Both the position numbers and the translations under genes were made by a program. This document shows positions 15,892-24,216 of a stretch of 64,000 bases of DNA, one piece after another; position 1 is the first letter of the stretch, and each line of letters starts with the position of its first letter. This DNA is from JAGOTP01 sp964598725 (lineage in GTDB: Bacteria; Patescibacteriota; Patescibacteriia; 2-12-FULL-60-25), in assembly GCA_964598725.1 (NCBI GenBank), contig CAZRCW010000002.1, positions 62,001-126,000 of the forward strand. Direction: 5' to 3'. Below the pieces are notes generated by a model. That model was given only the letters and a program-made list of their open reading frames with translations. It did no database searches and was not told the DNA's origin.

Positions 15892-16497
15892 ATGGAACAC
15901 ATTGAAACCGTACACGAGCACTCTGGTGAACCAACCGGACTCTTGCTCCCACGTCCAGAAGTCTTTGCTCAGCAAGCTTGGTGCCGCTCGACGAACGTCT
16001 TCGTCTTGAACAACAAAGGGGAAGTTCTCTGTCACCAGCGCTCGCTCGTGAAGGAACGTATGCCAGGTGTCTGGGTGACCCACCTCGGTGGTCACGTCGC
16101 GCACGGGGAAACCCCAGAAACCAACGCCGTAAAGGAGTTGGAAGAAGAGGCCAACATCGCTGTCGCGCCTAACCAGGTTATTCGCTGGAGCAAGATGCCT
16201 ATTCTTGAGACTTCGCGCGTGAAGAACGTCCGTCTCTGGATGCACAACTTCGTCACCATGTTCGATGGCGACATGTCCGTCATCAAGCCTCAGCCAGGTG
16301 AAGTCGAAAAGTTCGAATGGCTCTCCTTCGCTGACATCATCAACGAAGAAAAGAAGAACCCTGAGAAGTGGAACGCCGGTATTCACGATTTCAACTCGGA
16401 ATACTTCCACCTCCGTGCCGCTCTGACAGGTGCACATGCCGGTGGTGTGATCGAGCTCCCAGAAGAGCTGCACATCTGGCGCCCAATCGCCGCCTAA
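15892..16497 (+). CDS. Nudix hydrolase, isopentenyl-diphosphate isomerase-like type
   Basis: 201 residues. The Nudix box reads GGHVAHGETPETNAVKELEEE, with Lys for the usual Arg and ANI in place of xGU at its end. The N-terminal STNVFVLNNKGEVLCHQRS and the W-rich region resemble IPP isomerase/YfcD-like Nudix proteins, which act on small diphosphates. The catalytic Cys/Glu pair of true type 1 IPP isomerase cannot be confirmed. It has a full promoter and a structured leader, unlike neighbouring leaderless genes, so expression is probably regulated after transcription starts. Confidence 0.75.
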   Translation: MEHIETVHEHSGEPTGLLLPRPEVFAQQAWCRSTNVFVLNNKGEVLCHQRSLVKERMPGVWVTHLGGHVAHGETPETNAVKELEEEANIAVAPNQVIRWSKMPILETSRVKNVRLWMHNFVTMFDGDMSVIKPQPGEVEKFEWLSFADIINEEKKNPEKWNAGIHDFNSEYFHLRAALTGAHAGGVIELPEELHIWRPIAA

Positions 16498-16511
16498 TCG
16501 CCAACCAAATC

Positions 16512-16548
16512 AAAACAGCCTCCGCATCACGCGGAGGCTGTTTATTTT
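16512..16548. terminator. Bidirectional intrinsic terminator
   Basis: AAACAGCCTCCGC/GCGGAGGCTGTTT hairpin with T-rich tail between the convergent Nudix and DAO genes. Confidence 0.85.
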
Positions 16549-16551
16549 CCC

Positions 16552-17979
16552 TCAAATTTCTGAGGCGTTCTTTCTTGGTGACTTGATGAGTTGGCAAACG
16601 TGATTCTTGGGATCGAACAGGTGTCCCCCATCGTCTTTATCCACGAGGAGACCGGCTGTCCGCTTTGCTCCATAGATCGAGGTCATGATTCCAATACCGT
16701 TACAACCGAGGTTGTAGAGCAAGTTGGCGTAACACGGTTCACGACCAACACACCGGACGCGCGCATTCGTATAGCCCATGAGACCGTGCCACTCAAAAGC
16801 GGGATGACGTGCATCCGCTACCGCCCCGAGCGGTGAGCCCTCCAAGAAGTGAGCGAACTCATCACGGACGCGCTCAGGCACACGATGATCGTAATCATAC
16901 GATATCTCTTCAGGGAGAGAAGTTTCTGGACCACCTACACACACCAACCCTTCCGGACGCTCGCCTTTTGGTTTGAACGGACGGCGCGTGAGGTAAGTGA
17001 ACGCCTCCGCCGCAGAAGGATCATCCTCGACTGGCGAAACTTGGCTCGCGGTGTAATACGACATCGCTTTGACCGGAACATAGGCTGGAACGATATAGGC
17101 CTGCATGTACGAAACCAACCCACGAATATCACGATGGACCTGATCGTTCACATCGATCTGGCCATGATGAAAGATTTTGAAATACTCGAACCCATTCGTG
17201 CACAGCACAACCTGCTTGGCTTTGACCGTGCAATGACCACTCTTTAACACGATTCCATCTTTCTCCAAATGTAGTTCCGTTACCGGCGATTCTTCATAGA
17301 TCGCGAAGCGTTGCTGATAACGATTTAGAAGTGACTGGATGATCTCTTCTGAGAGCTGCGCGCTATTCGTACAAGCAACGCGGATCTGAGTGAGCGCAAA
17401 ATAGGCGGGGTCCTCCGTCTCAAGATCGGCCAAAATCGAGGCGTGCTCGTCCTCAACCCACAAACTGTCGTAGCGGGACGCGAGCGTCGAAACATCGATC
17501 GAACCCCGAGCGATACGCATCTGGCTATACGGCAGCCCCATTTCACGTTTCCAGTAGAGATTCTCGAGCGTCTCGAGGAAGGGCTCATAGGCTGAGAAGC
17601 CGTCGTAACCCGGAGCATGGGTTACAGGTGTCTGAAGGTTGAATTCGAGTTGGAGGCGCTTGATCAAGTCCCAAGCCGTCTCCACCTGGGTCAGGCCAGT
17701 TTTCACCATTTCGAACCCGAAGTCGGCCACCAGTTCCGAGATCGGTCGCTCGAAGTCGGTTAGCATTTGCCCTGCATTTCGACCGGAGGCGCCATGTCCA
17801 ACCTTCCCGCCCTCTAAGACAACGATGCGATGCGGTGTTTCGAGCAATGAAAAAGCCGCCGTCGTACTCCCCGCAATCCCCGCACCGATGATCACGACAT
17901 CCGTCTCAACGAATTGCGTGAGACGTTTCAAGGGTCGAGTACGGACCAATTCGGCCAGCCAGGGCGATTGAAGGGACAT
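16552..17979 (-). CDS. FAD-dependent oxidoreductase (DAO / DadA-like)
   Basis: 475 residues. The N-terminal Rossmann motif VVIIGAGIAGSTTAAFSL, the acidic end of strand 2 (VVLEGG) and the GHGASGRNAGQ segment are typical of the D-amino acid oxidase/glycine oxidase family; a second FAD-contact region (NLGCNGIGIMTS) lies near the C-terminus. Family members oxidise amines or amino acids with FAD; the substrate is not predictable. TGCTATACT ends seven bases before the ATG with no SD, one of the clearest leaderless starts here. Solitary gene, convergent with the Nudix gene. Confidence 0.85.
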   Translation of the reverse strand: MSLQSPWLAELVRTRPLKRLTQFVETDVVIIGAGIAGSTTAAFSLLETPHRIVVLEGGKVGHGASGRNAGQMLTDFERPISELVADFGFEMVKTGLTQVETAWDLIKRLQLEFNLQTPVTHAPGYDGFSAYEPFLETLENLYWKREMGLPYSQMRIARGSIDVSTLASRYDSLWVEDEHASILADLETEDPAYFALTQIRVACTNSAQLSEEIIQSLLNRYQQRFAIYEESPVTELHLEKDGIVLKSGHCTVKAKQVVLCTNGFEYFKIFHHGQIDVNDQVHRDIRGLVSYMQAYIVPAYVPVKAMSYYTASQVSPVEDDPSAAEAFTYLTRRPFKPKGERPEGLVCVGGPETSLPEEISYDYDHRVPERVRDEFAHFLEGSPLGAVADARHPAFEWHGLMGYTNARVRCVGREPCYANLLYNLGCNGIGIMTSIYGAKRTAGLLVDKDDGGHLFDPKNHVCQLIKSPRKNASEI

Positions 17980-18116
17980 GGAAGACAGTATAGCAAAAGA
18001 ACTTCGTTTAAAGATCCTCTAGATTGACAAGAGTGAGTTTTCATGACCTAATACGGCGTTCGTCTGACCTTTCCCATCACCAACGCTCGTTACTCGAGCA
18101 GAGCCCAGGAGTCGCC

Positions 18117-18734
18117 ATGACCATCCGCTTTCCGATCGGACCCTCCATCGCAGGCGCGCCGGTCAGCCTGGTGGTTGACCGGACGCACGAAGACCAGCTG
18201 GCGCGGACGCGCTTTCGTCGTGAGCCTGGTCGTCAGCACCACTACAACCGACCGCTGGCCGGCAACTTCGCAGAAGCGCGGTCCTTCGGGGCCGTATACC
18301 GGCAGATCGCCGAGGAGTTCGTTCCGCGCGTCGAAGCGATCATCCAGGACTACCTCGACAAGGAGCCGGTAGCGGCGAACGCCGGAGTCGTGATCAACGA
18401 GCGGATCCAGGTAGTGGCGGCCGGCTGGATTGGCTGGCAGATGACCGCTCCGCTGAGCTGCTTCCGTCACCACCAACTCGAACGCGTGCGCCTCAGCCGC
18501 AAGGTCAAGCACTATCAGGTGAAGCTGAGCGCGGGCCATCAGGCGATGCCGACCGGCGTCGTGACCTGCGAGGTCCACATCCAGTACTGCACGCGGACCA
18601 AGATCTGGGCCGTACGCGTCCAGGACATCTATCCCGGACGAAGCATCCATCGGATCGCGGCGAAGACGATGAGCGACCCACCCTTCGTCATTCTCCACCC
18701 CGACAACCCGGGCCTGGTCTACTTCACCGACTGA
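18117..18734 (+). CDS. Unknown protein of the SD-led, G+C-rich cohort
   Basis: 205 residues. No family recognised. The sequence is basic and His/Arg-rich, with no signal peptide or membrane segment; the middle (VINERIQVVAAGWIGWQM, HYQVKLSAGHQAMPTG) suggests a mixed alpha/beta fold. Codons are strongly G/C-ending, unlike the flanking DAO and RT genes. AGGAG lies six bases before the ATG at 18117, and a TTGACA element occurs near 18023 with TAATAC-like sequence after it. A compact double-stem hairpin follows. It resembles other solitary unknowns here in signals, not in sequence. Confidence 0.6.
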   Translation: MTIRFPIGPSIAGAPVSLVVDRTHEDQLARTRFRREPGRQHHYNRPLAGNFAEARSFGAVYRQIAEEFVPRVEAIIQDYLDKEPVAANAGVVINERIQVVAAGWIGWQMTAPLSCFRHHQLERVRLSRKVKHYQVKLSAGHQAMPTGVVTCEVHIQYCTRTKIWAVRVQDIYPGRSIHRIAAKTMSDPPFVILHPDNPGLVYFTD

Positions 18735-18740
18735 CCGCCC

Positions 18741-18795
18741 TCTTCCCCTCCGCCCTGCGGACGCGAACCAACCCTTGGTTCCGTCCCAGGGCGTT
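18741..18795 (+). terminator. Large 3' hairpin
   Basis: Outer GCCCT/AGGGC and inner GAACCAA/TTGGTTC stems followed by GTTCGTG, the tail seen after other SD-led genes. Confidence 0.55.
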
Positions 18796-18857
18796 CGTGT
18801 ATCTAGAACACTCATAAAATTGCCTTTCTTTGAGGTTTTTCACCACATACGACCGAC

Positions 18858-18886
18858 TTGTCATAACAAACCAGGTTTGATAAGGT
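18858..18886 (+). promoter_or_regulatory. Promoter of tRNA-Asp
   Basis: TTGTCA (18858-18863), 17 bases, TAAGGT (18881-18886), 26 bases before the tRNA. Confidence 0.65.
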
Positions 18887-18912
18887 AGTGCGCGTCAATT
18901 CAAGACATCACG

Positions 18913-18991
18913 TGGGTGCGTGGTGTAGCCCGGTTAACACGTCTCCCTGTCACGGAGAAGATCGAGGGTTCGAATCCCTTCGCACCCGCCA
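18913..18991 (+). tRNA. tRNA-Asp (GTC)
   Basis: Acceptor GGGTGCG/CGCACCC, D stem GTGT/ACAC, anticodon arm TCTCC-CTGTCAC-GGAGA with anticodon GTC, T arm GAGGG-TTCGAAT-CCCTT, discriminator G and encoded CCA (18989-18991). The AT-rich reverse transcriptase island begins right after it. Confidence 0.95.
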
Positions 18992-18996
18992 CCAAG

Positions 18997-19026
18997 AAAT
19001 TCGCTCAATCGAGCGGATTTTTTGTT
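18997..19026 (+). terminator. Intrinsic terminator after tRNA-Asp
   Basis: TTCGCTC/GAGCGGA hairpin followed by TTTTTT. Confidence 0.8.
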
Positions 19027-19028
19027 TA

Positions 19029-19175
19029 ATGAATAAGAGAATTCAAATGGCTACCCATATTCTCCGTAATATAAAAACCTTAGCAAAAAAGTTATCGAGC
19101 TTTTATACACTTGATAGCTCTACTTCATTCCATATGGAACTTTTCCAATATCTGAGAATATTCGACAACGTATGA
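19029..19175 (+). CDS. Small hypothetical ORF upstream of the reverse transcriptase
   Basis: 48 residues, predicted helical and amphipathic (ILRNIKTLAKKLSSF). It lies between the tRNA-Asp terminator and the RT gene, in the same AT-rich DNA. No SD or clear promoter is visible. It could be a small partner of the RT, the stump of a larger gene, or a chance frame over a non-coding RNA that serves the RT. I have no family for it. Confidence 0.3.
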   Translation: MNKRIQMATHILRNIKTLAKKLSSFYTLDSSTSFHMELFQYLRIFDNV

Positions 19176-19214
19176 AATTAAAGATATATACATTATCAGA
19201 TATTACATTTTGCC

Positions 19215-20606
19215 ATGATTGAAAAGACACTATTTAAGTCCTATTTTACAACGAACTTCTGGAAGCCATTTAAACGTCTTCCTGTTAATATTTGTAATTT
19301 TTCAACATCTGAAAAAAAATCGCTTGTTGAACAATTATACGAACAGATAAAGGATAGAACTTACTACCCATCGACACCCAAATGCTATCTTATTAAAAAC
19401 AAGGGAAATGGTGTCGTAAGAATCGTGCCAGTCTTTGAAGCAAGGGATTACATTGTCTACTACTACTGCGTTATAAGACTTGAGCCACTTATAGCCATTA
19501 ATCGAGTTGAAAATACTTTCGGGGGATGGAGCTTGGCCGGCATTCAGCATCGAAGTATAGAAAAGATAGAAGTAGACACAAAGCTGGAGGCTGCTAATCA
19601 AACGATAATGGAGTTAAATGACTGGCTCGGCGTATCTGTTCCATCATATTCGTTCAATCCATTTGCATGGTCTAAAATCTATGGTGAGTTCAATGCAAGA
19701 CTCTTTGAAGAAATTCAGCTTAATAAAAGAAGATTTTATGCTGAATTTGATATTTCAAACTTCTACGATTCAATTAGATTAGACATTCTCGAGAGAAAGA
19801 TCCGGAAGGAATTCGACAAGGACTTTGAGGACGATTTAAATTTGCTCTTTCATTTTTTGCAGTATTGGAATAGGAATGTTAATCATTATAACCAACAGTC
19901 TGTAGGAATCCCACAAGAAGCAATGAACGATTGCTCACGTATATTGGCTAACTTCTATCTACAAGAGCATGATCTTGCACTGTTTCGTGAGTGTAAACAC
20001 AAAAATGCCACTTACCTAAGGTATTGTGATGATCAGTTTATATTCGCTGACTCAAAAGAGGATTTGGAATATCTTCTTTATAAGGCGTCAAAGCGGCTAA
20101 AAGCGCTAGGCTTAAGTCTTAATCAGAAGAAGGTTTATATAGGTACAGTTGAGGATCTTCTCAGGAACAGATCTTTCGAGACATTTGATAAGCTATCCGA
20201 GGAAAACAGTAGGCAGAATCCTGAAAAAGTTGAGAGTTTTGTTGACGATATAATATCAATATTAGATTCAAATTCTTTACAAGAAATTAAGCGAAGAGGG
20301 ACGCCTTTGCTAAATAGAGCTTTATTTTGCTGTATAGATAAAATACCTATGCAAAAAAGGATGCGTCTTATGGCCGAATACACCAAAGAACACTATCTCC
20401 TAGAAGCGGATTCAGATAAGTTCAAGCGTATATATCAGCTACTTCAGATGAACGAAGAGAAGAAGGAGCTAATCAGAAGTCTTGATGCTATTTGCTTAAA
20501 AACATTTCATAATTTCTTTCATTACGAGGTACTTAAGTTTTATATCAGTGAAGGCTTTACTCATCAGCACATTCAAAGTCGTATTGATACGATTTCTGAA
20601 GAGTAA
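19215..20606 (+). CDS. Reverse transcriptase, Abi/unknown-group (DRT-like)
   Basis: 463 residues. RT motifs are intact: motif A FDISNFYDSI (178-187), motif B GIPQEAMNDCSRILANFYL (231-249) and the catalytic YCDD (270-273). There is no maturase X or endonuclease domain, so it is not a group II intron protein; motif B lacks the SQ-type signature of diversity-generating RTs. The C-terminal ~150 residues are helical, as in Abi/unknown-group RTs, many of which defend against phage. The gene is clearly more AT-rich than its surroundings and sits next to tRNA-Asp, suggesting lateral transfer. A partner RNA or protein, if any, must lie in 19026-19214. Assignment to a DRT type is not possible here. Confidence 0.85.
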   Translation: MIEKTLFKSYFTTNFWKPFKRLPVNICNFSTSEKKSLVEQLYEQIKDRTYYPSTPKCYLIKNKGNGVVRIVPVFEARDYIVYYYCVIRLEPLIAINRVENTFGGWSLAGIQHRSIEKIEVDTKLEAANQTIMELNDWLGVSVPSYSFNPFAWSKIYGEFNARLFEEIQLNKRRFYAEFDISNFYDSIRLDILERKIRKEFDKDFEDDLNLLFHFLQYWNRNVNHYNQQSVGIPQEAMNDCSRILANFYLQEHDLALFRECKHKNATYLRYCDDQFIFADSKEDLEYLLYKASKRLKALGLSLNQKKVYIGTVEDLLRNRSFETFDKLSEENSRQNPEKVESFVDDIISILDSNSLQEIKRRGTPLLNRALFCCIDKIPMQKRMRLMAEYTKEHYLLEADSDKFKRIYQLLQMNEEKKELIRSLDAICLKTFHNFFHYEVLKFYISEGFTHQHIQSRIDTISEE

Positions 20607-20650
20607 TGTTGAACTTAAAAGCTTCGAATTAGTCCCTTATCCACCGCCAT

Positions 20651-20687
20651 ACAAAAACATCTCTTTCAAACGAGATGTTTTTGTTAT
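20651..20687 (+). terminator. Intrinsic terminator of the RT gene
   Basis: ACAAAAACATCTC/GAGATGTTTTTGT hairpin followed by TATTT. Confidence 0.85.
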
Positions 20688-20743
20688 TTGTATGCTCGTT
20701 ATTTAGGCAAGTCATCTTCAGCCATTCTTTATCTAATGCTTTG

Positions 20744-20749
20744 TATAAT
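20744..20749 (+). promoter_or_regulatory. -10 box of the Cys-rich secreted protein
   Basis: TATAAT preceded by TTTG, about 66 bases before the ATG at 20816; no convincing -35. Confidence 0.45.
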
Positions 20750-20815
20750 TGGCCATATTTCTTTCATTCATTGAAAGTCATCTATTTTTCTTACTTATCT
20801 TCTAACAGATCTCAA

Positions 20816-21988
20816 ATGAAGTTCTTGAAAGATGTGCTCACGAAGTTAATTGGCGTTTTTGTTCTCGGGGCTATTCTTATTGGCTTATCGCCAGTTACTG
20901 CAAATGCCGCAGTCCATGTGAATGGCTATTATCGGAAAAATGGAACTTACGTTCGACCGCATTATCGTTCCGATCCGGACAGTAGCGTGACAAACAACTG
21001 GAGCTATCCAGGAAACACAAATCCTTATACGGGCGTGACCGCAGGAGGGAGTAGCTATACGTATACAAATAGCTACACACCATCCCCATCCTATACCTAT
21101 ACAGCGCCGCCAACGCCAACCTGCCCCATTTTTTCTTCCTACGATACAACTTCGGCAAGTTGTAAGTGCTATTCGGGATATGTCGTTTCGGGCTCGTCTT
21201 GTGTGAACGCAAACACCTACTGTTACAGCAATCTTGGTTATGGATCACACTACGATGGCGCAAGTAAAAGCTGCAGCTGTGATACAGGCTATATACTCGA
21301 CTCTTCAGGAAAATGTAGCACCGGCCTGAGTGTCTGCATGGCTAAATATGGATCACGCTCTTCTTTTGACTCTTCAGATAATACCTGTTTCTGTGATCCA
21401 GGATCAGTTTGGAACGAGTCGAAGACGTCTTGTGTTCTAAAATCTAGCACATGTTCAAGCGATTCTGTCTTCAGTACTGTTAAAAACCGTTGCGTTTTAT
21501 TGGATGAGATCTGTACAGATAACTATGGCCAGAATAGCTTCTCTGATGGCTCAAAAACCTCCACTGGTAGTACGATGTGTTATTGCAAGAAAGGCTTTGC
21601 GTGGAATGGGGACAGAACATCCTGTGCCACCAAACTAGTAACCGATGTATCAAAGACCTCTTCAGCCGACATCCAAGCCACTGACAGACAAAACCTTTGC
21701 ACACTGATCTTAGGTCCGAATGCTATTTTTGATAGCGTTGCTGGAGATTGCTCCTGTCGAACTGGATTTAGTAAACAGGGTACCGCGTGTGAGCCGATTA
21801 GTTATACTCTCAGCGGATCACCGAAAACACAAAACGATCTACTGAACTGCTCCTACGTAGGAAATACATTGAATAAGCTCTACTATAAAAAAGGACATAA
21901 AATCATCAAACAAATGTCATTCGAAGGAAAAACCTGCTTTTCAACAGAAGCCGAAGCCAAAGCAGGTGGATACGAACCAGGGAAATAA
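20816..21988 (+). CDS. Secreted Cys-rich repeat protein
   Basis: 390 residues. Signal peptide (ending ANAA), then HVNGYYRKNGTYVRPHYRS and NPYTG, a motif common in small exported proteins of many bacteria. Next is a Tyr/Ser/Thr/Pro-rich linker and five to six EGF-like Cys units of the form C.C..GY......C (CKCYSGYV, CSCDTGYI, CFCDPGSV, CYCKKGFAW, CSCRTGF). The C-terminal ~60 residues form a separate unit (LYYKKGHKIIKQMSFEGKTC). It is probably a disulfide-bonded cell-surface protein. The large hairpin of the convergent gene follows at once. Confidence 0.75.
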   Translation: MKFLKDVLTKLIGVFVLGAILIGLSPVTANAAVHVNGYYRKNGTYVRPHYRSDPDSSVTNNWSYPGNTNPYTGVTAGGSSYTYTNSYTPSPSYTYTAPPTPTCPIFSSYDTTSASCKCYSGYVVSGSSCVNANTYCYSNLGYGSHYDGASKSCSCDTGYILDSSGKCSTGLSVCMAKYGSRSSFDSSDNTCFCDPGSVWNESKTSCVLKSSTCSSDSVFSTVKNRCVLLDEICTDNYGQNSFSDGSKTSTGSTMCYCKKGFAWNGDRTSCATKLVTDVSKTSSADIQATDRQNLCTLILGPNAIFDSVAGDCSCRTGFSKQGTACEPISYTLSGSPKTQNDLLNCSYVGNTLNKLYYKKGHKIIKQMSFEGKTCFSTEAEAKAGGYEPGK

Positions 21989-21989
21989 A

Positions 21990-22046
21990 CAACGAACACC
22001 CGCTCCTGAAGCGACTCCAAGAGCGGGGTCGTTGGTGGCGGGTGTT
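21990..22046 (-). terminator. Large GGGTG-type 3' hairpin
   Basis: On the minus strand AACACCCGC/GCGGGTGTT encloses a second stem (CCGCTCTTGG region with CGCTTCAGGAGCGG), followed by CGTTGTTT. Same design as 540-600 and 49503-49562. Confidence 0.6.
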
Positions 22047-22047
22047 T

Positions 22048-22719
22048 TTATCCTCGCTTCTTCTTCCGGCCTTGAGTCAACTTACGAAAAGCAACGAAGG
22101 TCCAGTGAGAACCCCAACTTTCGTCGATATCATAGACACCATAATCGACGTTGCCGGTGCTCACTTCATACACGAAGTAAGGCGCACATAGATCATCGTC
22201 ATCATCAATCTCACAATCGTCATCATCCGGAATCGATAAGAAATAGCCGATGCCTCCTACGAAGCATTCCATACCGCCCTTGAATCCCATGCGTCCCCAT
22301 CGGTCGTGGTAGTCTTCACACCACTTCTTGAACGCCTCCTTATGTCCGCAGAAGCCGAGCTTGTTGAAATGCTTACGCACCTCACCACACCCCGTGAAGT
22401 CGCTGTACTCGTTTTTGGGCTTCCAAACGAGTACCTCGAAGAATTCCTCCTGATCCACTGCATTCTGCACAGAGATGATCTCGGTTCCCGCCAGCTTCGC
22501 CTCCGCGATCGTGCGCAATCTCTGCGGCGGCTGTTCAGCTAGCCAGTCAACCCGAGCCACGTCGATCATCTTGCGCAGCGTCACGTACCCCTCAGGCTCA
22601 CCAAGTCGCGTGATGATCTCAACCGATGATCCGCTCCTCTCTACTGCGCTCATAACCTGGGTGAAGAGTCTGCTCAGGAACTCAACACCGCCTTCGAGTG
22701 TAAACCTGGTTTTATCCAT
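22048..22719 (-). CDS. Unknown protein of the SD-led cohort, acidic Asp run
   Basis: 223 residues. No family recognised. The N-terminal half is mixed alpha/beta (EIITRLGEPEGYVTLRKM, FFEVLVWKPKNEY). A Cys-containing middle (TGCGEVRKHFNKLGFCG, KKWCEDYHD) leads to an acidic stretch DDDDCEIDDDDDLC and a Lys/Arg tail. The ATG at 22717-22719 follows AAGGAG with six bases between, which decides the start over the frame opening at 22740. It is solitary, G+C-rich and followed by a large hairpin. A metal or nucleic-acid role is possible from the charge pattern, but unsupported. Confidence 0.6.
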   Translation of the reverse strand: MDKTRFTLEGGVEFLSRLFTQVMSAVERSGSSVEIITRLGEPEGYVTLRKMIDVARVDWLAEQPPQRLRTIAEAKLAGTEIISVQNAVDQEEFFEVLVWKPKNEYSDFTGCGEVRKHFNKLGFCGHKEAFKKWCEDYHDRWGRMGFKGGMECFVGGIGYFLSIPDDDDCEIDDDDDLCAPYFVYEVSTGNVDYGVYDIDESWGSHWTFVAFRKLTQGRKKKRG

Positions 22720-22946
22720 GATCCGCTCCTTCTTCACCATTGTCGTGGCGTATCGCGTTGAACCATCAATCCAACGTGACAGATCAGCATAGCTCAGATC
22801 TTTCCTCCTGAGTGGAATTAGTCTATTTTGCGACAGCTGAATGCGATATTTTATGCATTTATTGAAGATTTTTTGTTGTTGCGGATAAACAACATTTTAT
22901 TTGAAAATCGATTGTAAACCGCCTTCATTTCTCCTATGATACGCCC

Positions 22947-23735
22947 ATGCCTAAGAACCTCTCGTCTGTCTCAACATCCGCACTCCAAAGCCTCGGATTA
23001 TCTGAACAAGAATGTCGCTTCTATGTTGCAGCACTCACCTTAGGTAAGTCCCCTGTCAGCAAAGTGGCGCGTGAATCTGATCTGAATCGCAGCAGCGTCT
23101 ACACGATCGTTGAACGTTTAGCTGAAAAAGGCTTACTCAGTCGGAGCAAGACCTCAAGTGGGCTCGTCGTGAGCGCGACCTCGCCCAAACACCTCCTTAC
23201 GCTTCAAGAAGAACAAACACACAAACTCGCCAAACAAGTAGAACAGCTCCAAGACCTGTTCGTTGTCGCGCAGACAGAGCCAGGTGTTCGCTTTTACGAA
23301 GGTCCAGAAGGGTTAAAAACCGTTTTAGCGACGATTCTCGAAGAAGCAAAGGATATCTGCGTATTTGGTGATGGCGACGCCTTTCGCAAAGCCATCCCCG
23401 GTTGGGCTGAGCGCTATTCAGAACGTCGATCCGCTCAAAAGATTCACACTCGCCTCCTCTTAAAAGCAACTACGCAGACGGTCGGTGCGGCGAAATATCT
23501 TCGCTCTTCAGAACCGGATGAGAAGAAGGCGTATTCAAAGATTCGCTTGCTTCCAGAAGCATTAGGTATAAAAGGTGGTTTCGATGTCTACAACAATACG
23601 GTCGTTCTCTATTCGTTTGATGAACGAAACGTCGCTGTCATGGTCGAAAGCAAGATGATTAGCTCGATGATGAAAGCGATCTTCGAGATCCTCTGGGAAA
23701 TGGCCGAAGGCTACGAAAAAACGTTGATTCGGTAA
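22947..23735 (+). CDS. TrmB-family transcriptional regulator
   Basis: 262 residues. The N-terminal winged helix (ALQSLGLSEQECRFYVAALTL, SPVSKVARESDLNRSSVYTIVERLAEKGLL) is that of the TrmB/sugar-specific regulator family; the C-terminal part (VRFYEGPEGLKTVLATIL...) is the effector region that resembles a phospholipase D-like fold in the family. It probably binds DNA near its own or neighbouring promoters in response to a small ligand. TATGAT ends six bases before the ATG. The next gene starts five bases after its stop, so the two are probably cotranscribed. Confidence 0.85.
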   Translation: MPKNLSSVSTSALQSLGLSEQECRFYVAALTLGKSPVSKVARESDLNRSSVYTIVERLAEKGLLSRSKTSSGLVVSATSPKHLLTLQEEQTHKLAKQVEQLQDLFVVAQTEPGVRFYEGPEGLKTVLATILEEAKDICVFGDGDAFRKAIPGWAERYSERRSAQKIHTRLLLKATTQTVGAAKYLRSSEPDEKKAYSKIRLLPEALGIKGGFDVYNNTVVLYSFDERNVAVMVESKMISSMMKAIFEILWEMAEGYEKTLIR

Positions 23736-23739
23736 ATAT

Positions 23740-24216
23740 ATGGAGACTCATCTTCAATCTCGTCCAAAGAAAACGCCTTTTGCTCAAGCCGAACAAGAGA
23801 GACTTCGCGCACTCGCCATTGAAAAAATTCAAGCTCTTTTCTTACCAAACGATAAGATCATAAGAATCGCTCTGATGGGCTCATCCGTAAAAGGAACATT
23901 CGGTGGCTATGAAGCGCCTGGTTTTAGGGGGAGCCTCTTCTCCGACTTTGATTTTATCGTTTTTGTGAAAGATGATTACGTAATTCCGAGCTGGTTAGAA
24001 CGTGAACCGAATGGAAAACCCTTTGGAAACGAAGAACTGGATCTTGCCTATCGTCAAAAGAAGTTTATTGAAGAGACGTACGATGCTGAGATCTTTTTTA
24101 TTCGTGAGAAGTCGCTTAAAGATCATCAAAACCGATCTTCCGCTGAAGCAGCTGGAATCCCTCTTGATGCACACAGTTCAAATCCATTTATCATAATTTG
24201 GGAAAATCGGAATTGA
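23740..24216 (+). CDS. Nucleotidyltransferase-fold protein
   Basis: 158 residues. MGSSVKGTFGG followed by SDFDFIVFV is the GS...DxD pattern of the nucleotidyltransferase superfamily, with both metal-binding acidic residues. Members transfer nucleotides to proteins, RNA or drugs, or form the toxin half of MNT/HEPN pairs. No HEPN partner is visible. It follows the TrmB-type regulator closely, so it may be its regulatory target. The function is otherwise open. Confidence 0.65.
   Translation: METHLQSRPKKTPFAQAEQERLRALAIEKIQALFLPNDKIIRIALMGSSVKGTFGGYEAPGFRGSLFSDFDFIVFVKDDYVIPSWLEREPNGKPFGNEELDLAYRQKKFIEETYDAEIFFIREKSLKDHQNRSSAEAAGIPLDAHSSNPFIIIWENRN

Noticed and set aside
19215..20606. Group II intron or retron
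   Set aside because: No maturase X or HNH part, no domain V hairpin downstream, and no recognisable msr/msd inverted pair; a retron RNA cannot be fully excluded by eye.
18997..22046. Diversity-generating retroelement (RT plus variable lectin-type target)
   Set aside because: Motif B of the RT is GIPQEAMNDCSRILANFYL rather than the DGR form, I see no template/variable repeat pair with A-biased differences near it, and the only lectin-type gene (28618) is 8 kb away with its lectin domain far from the C-terminus.
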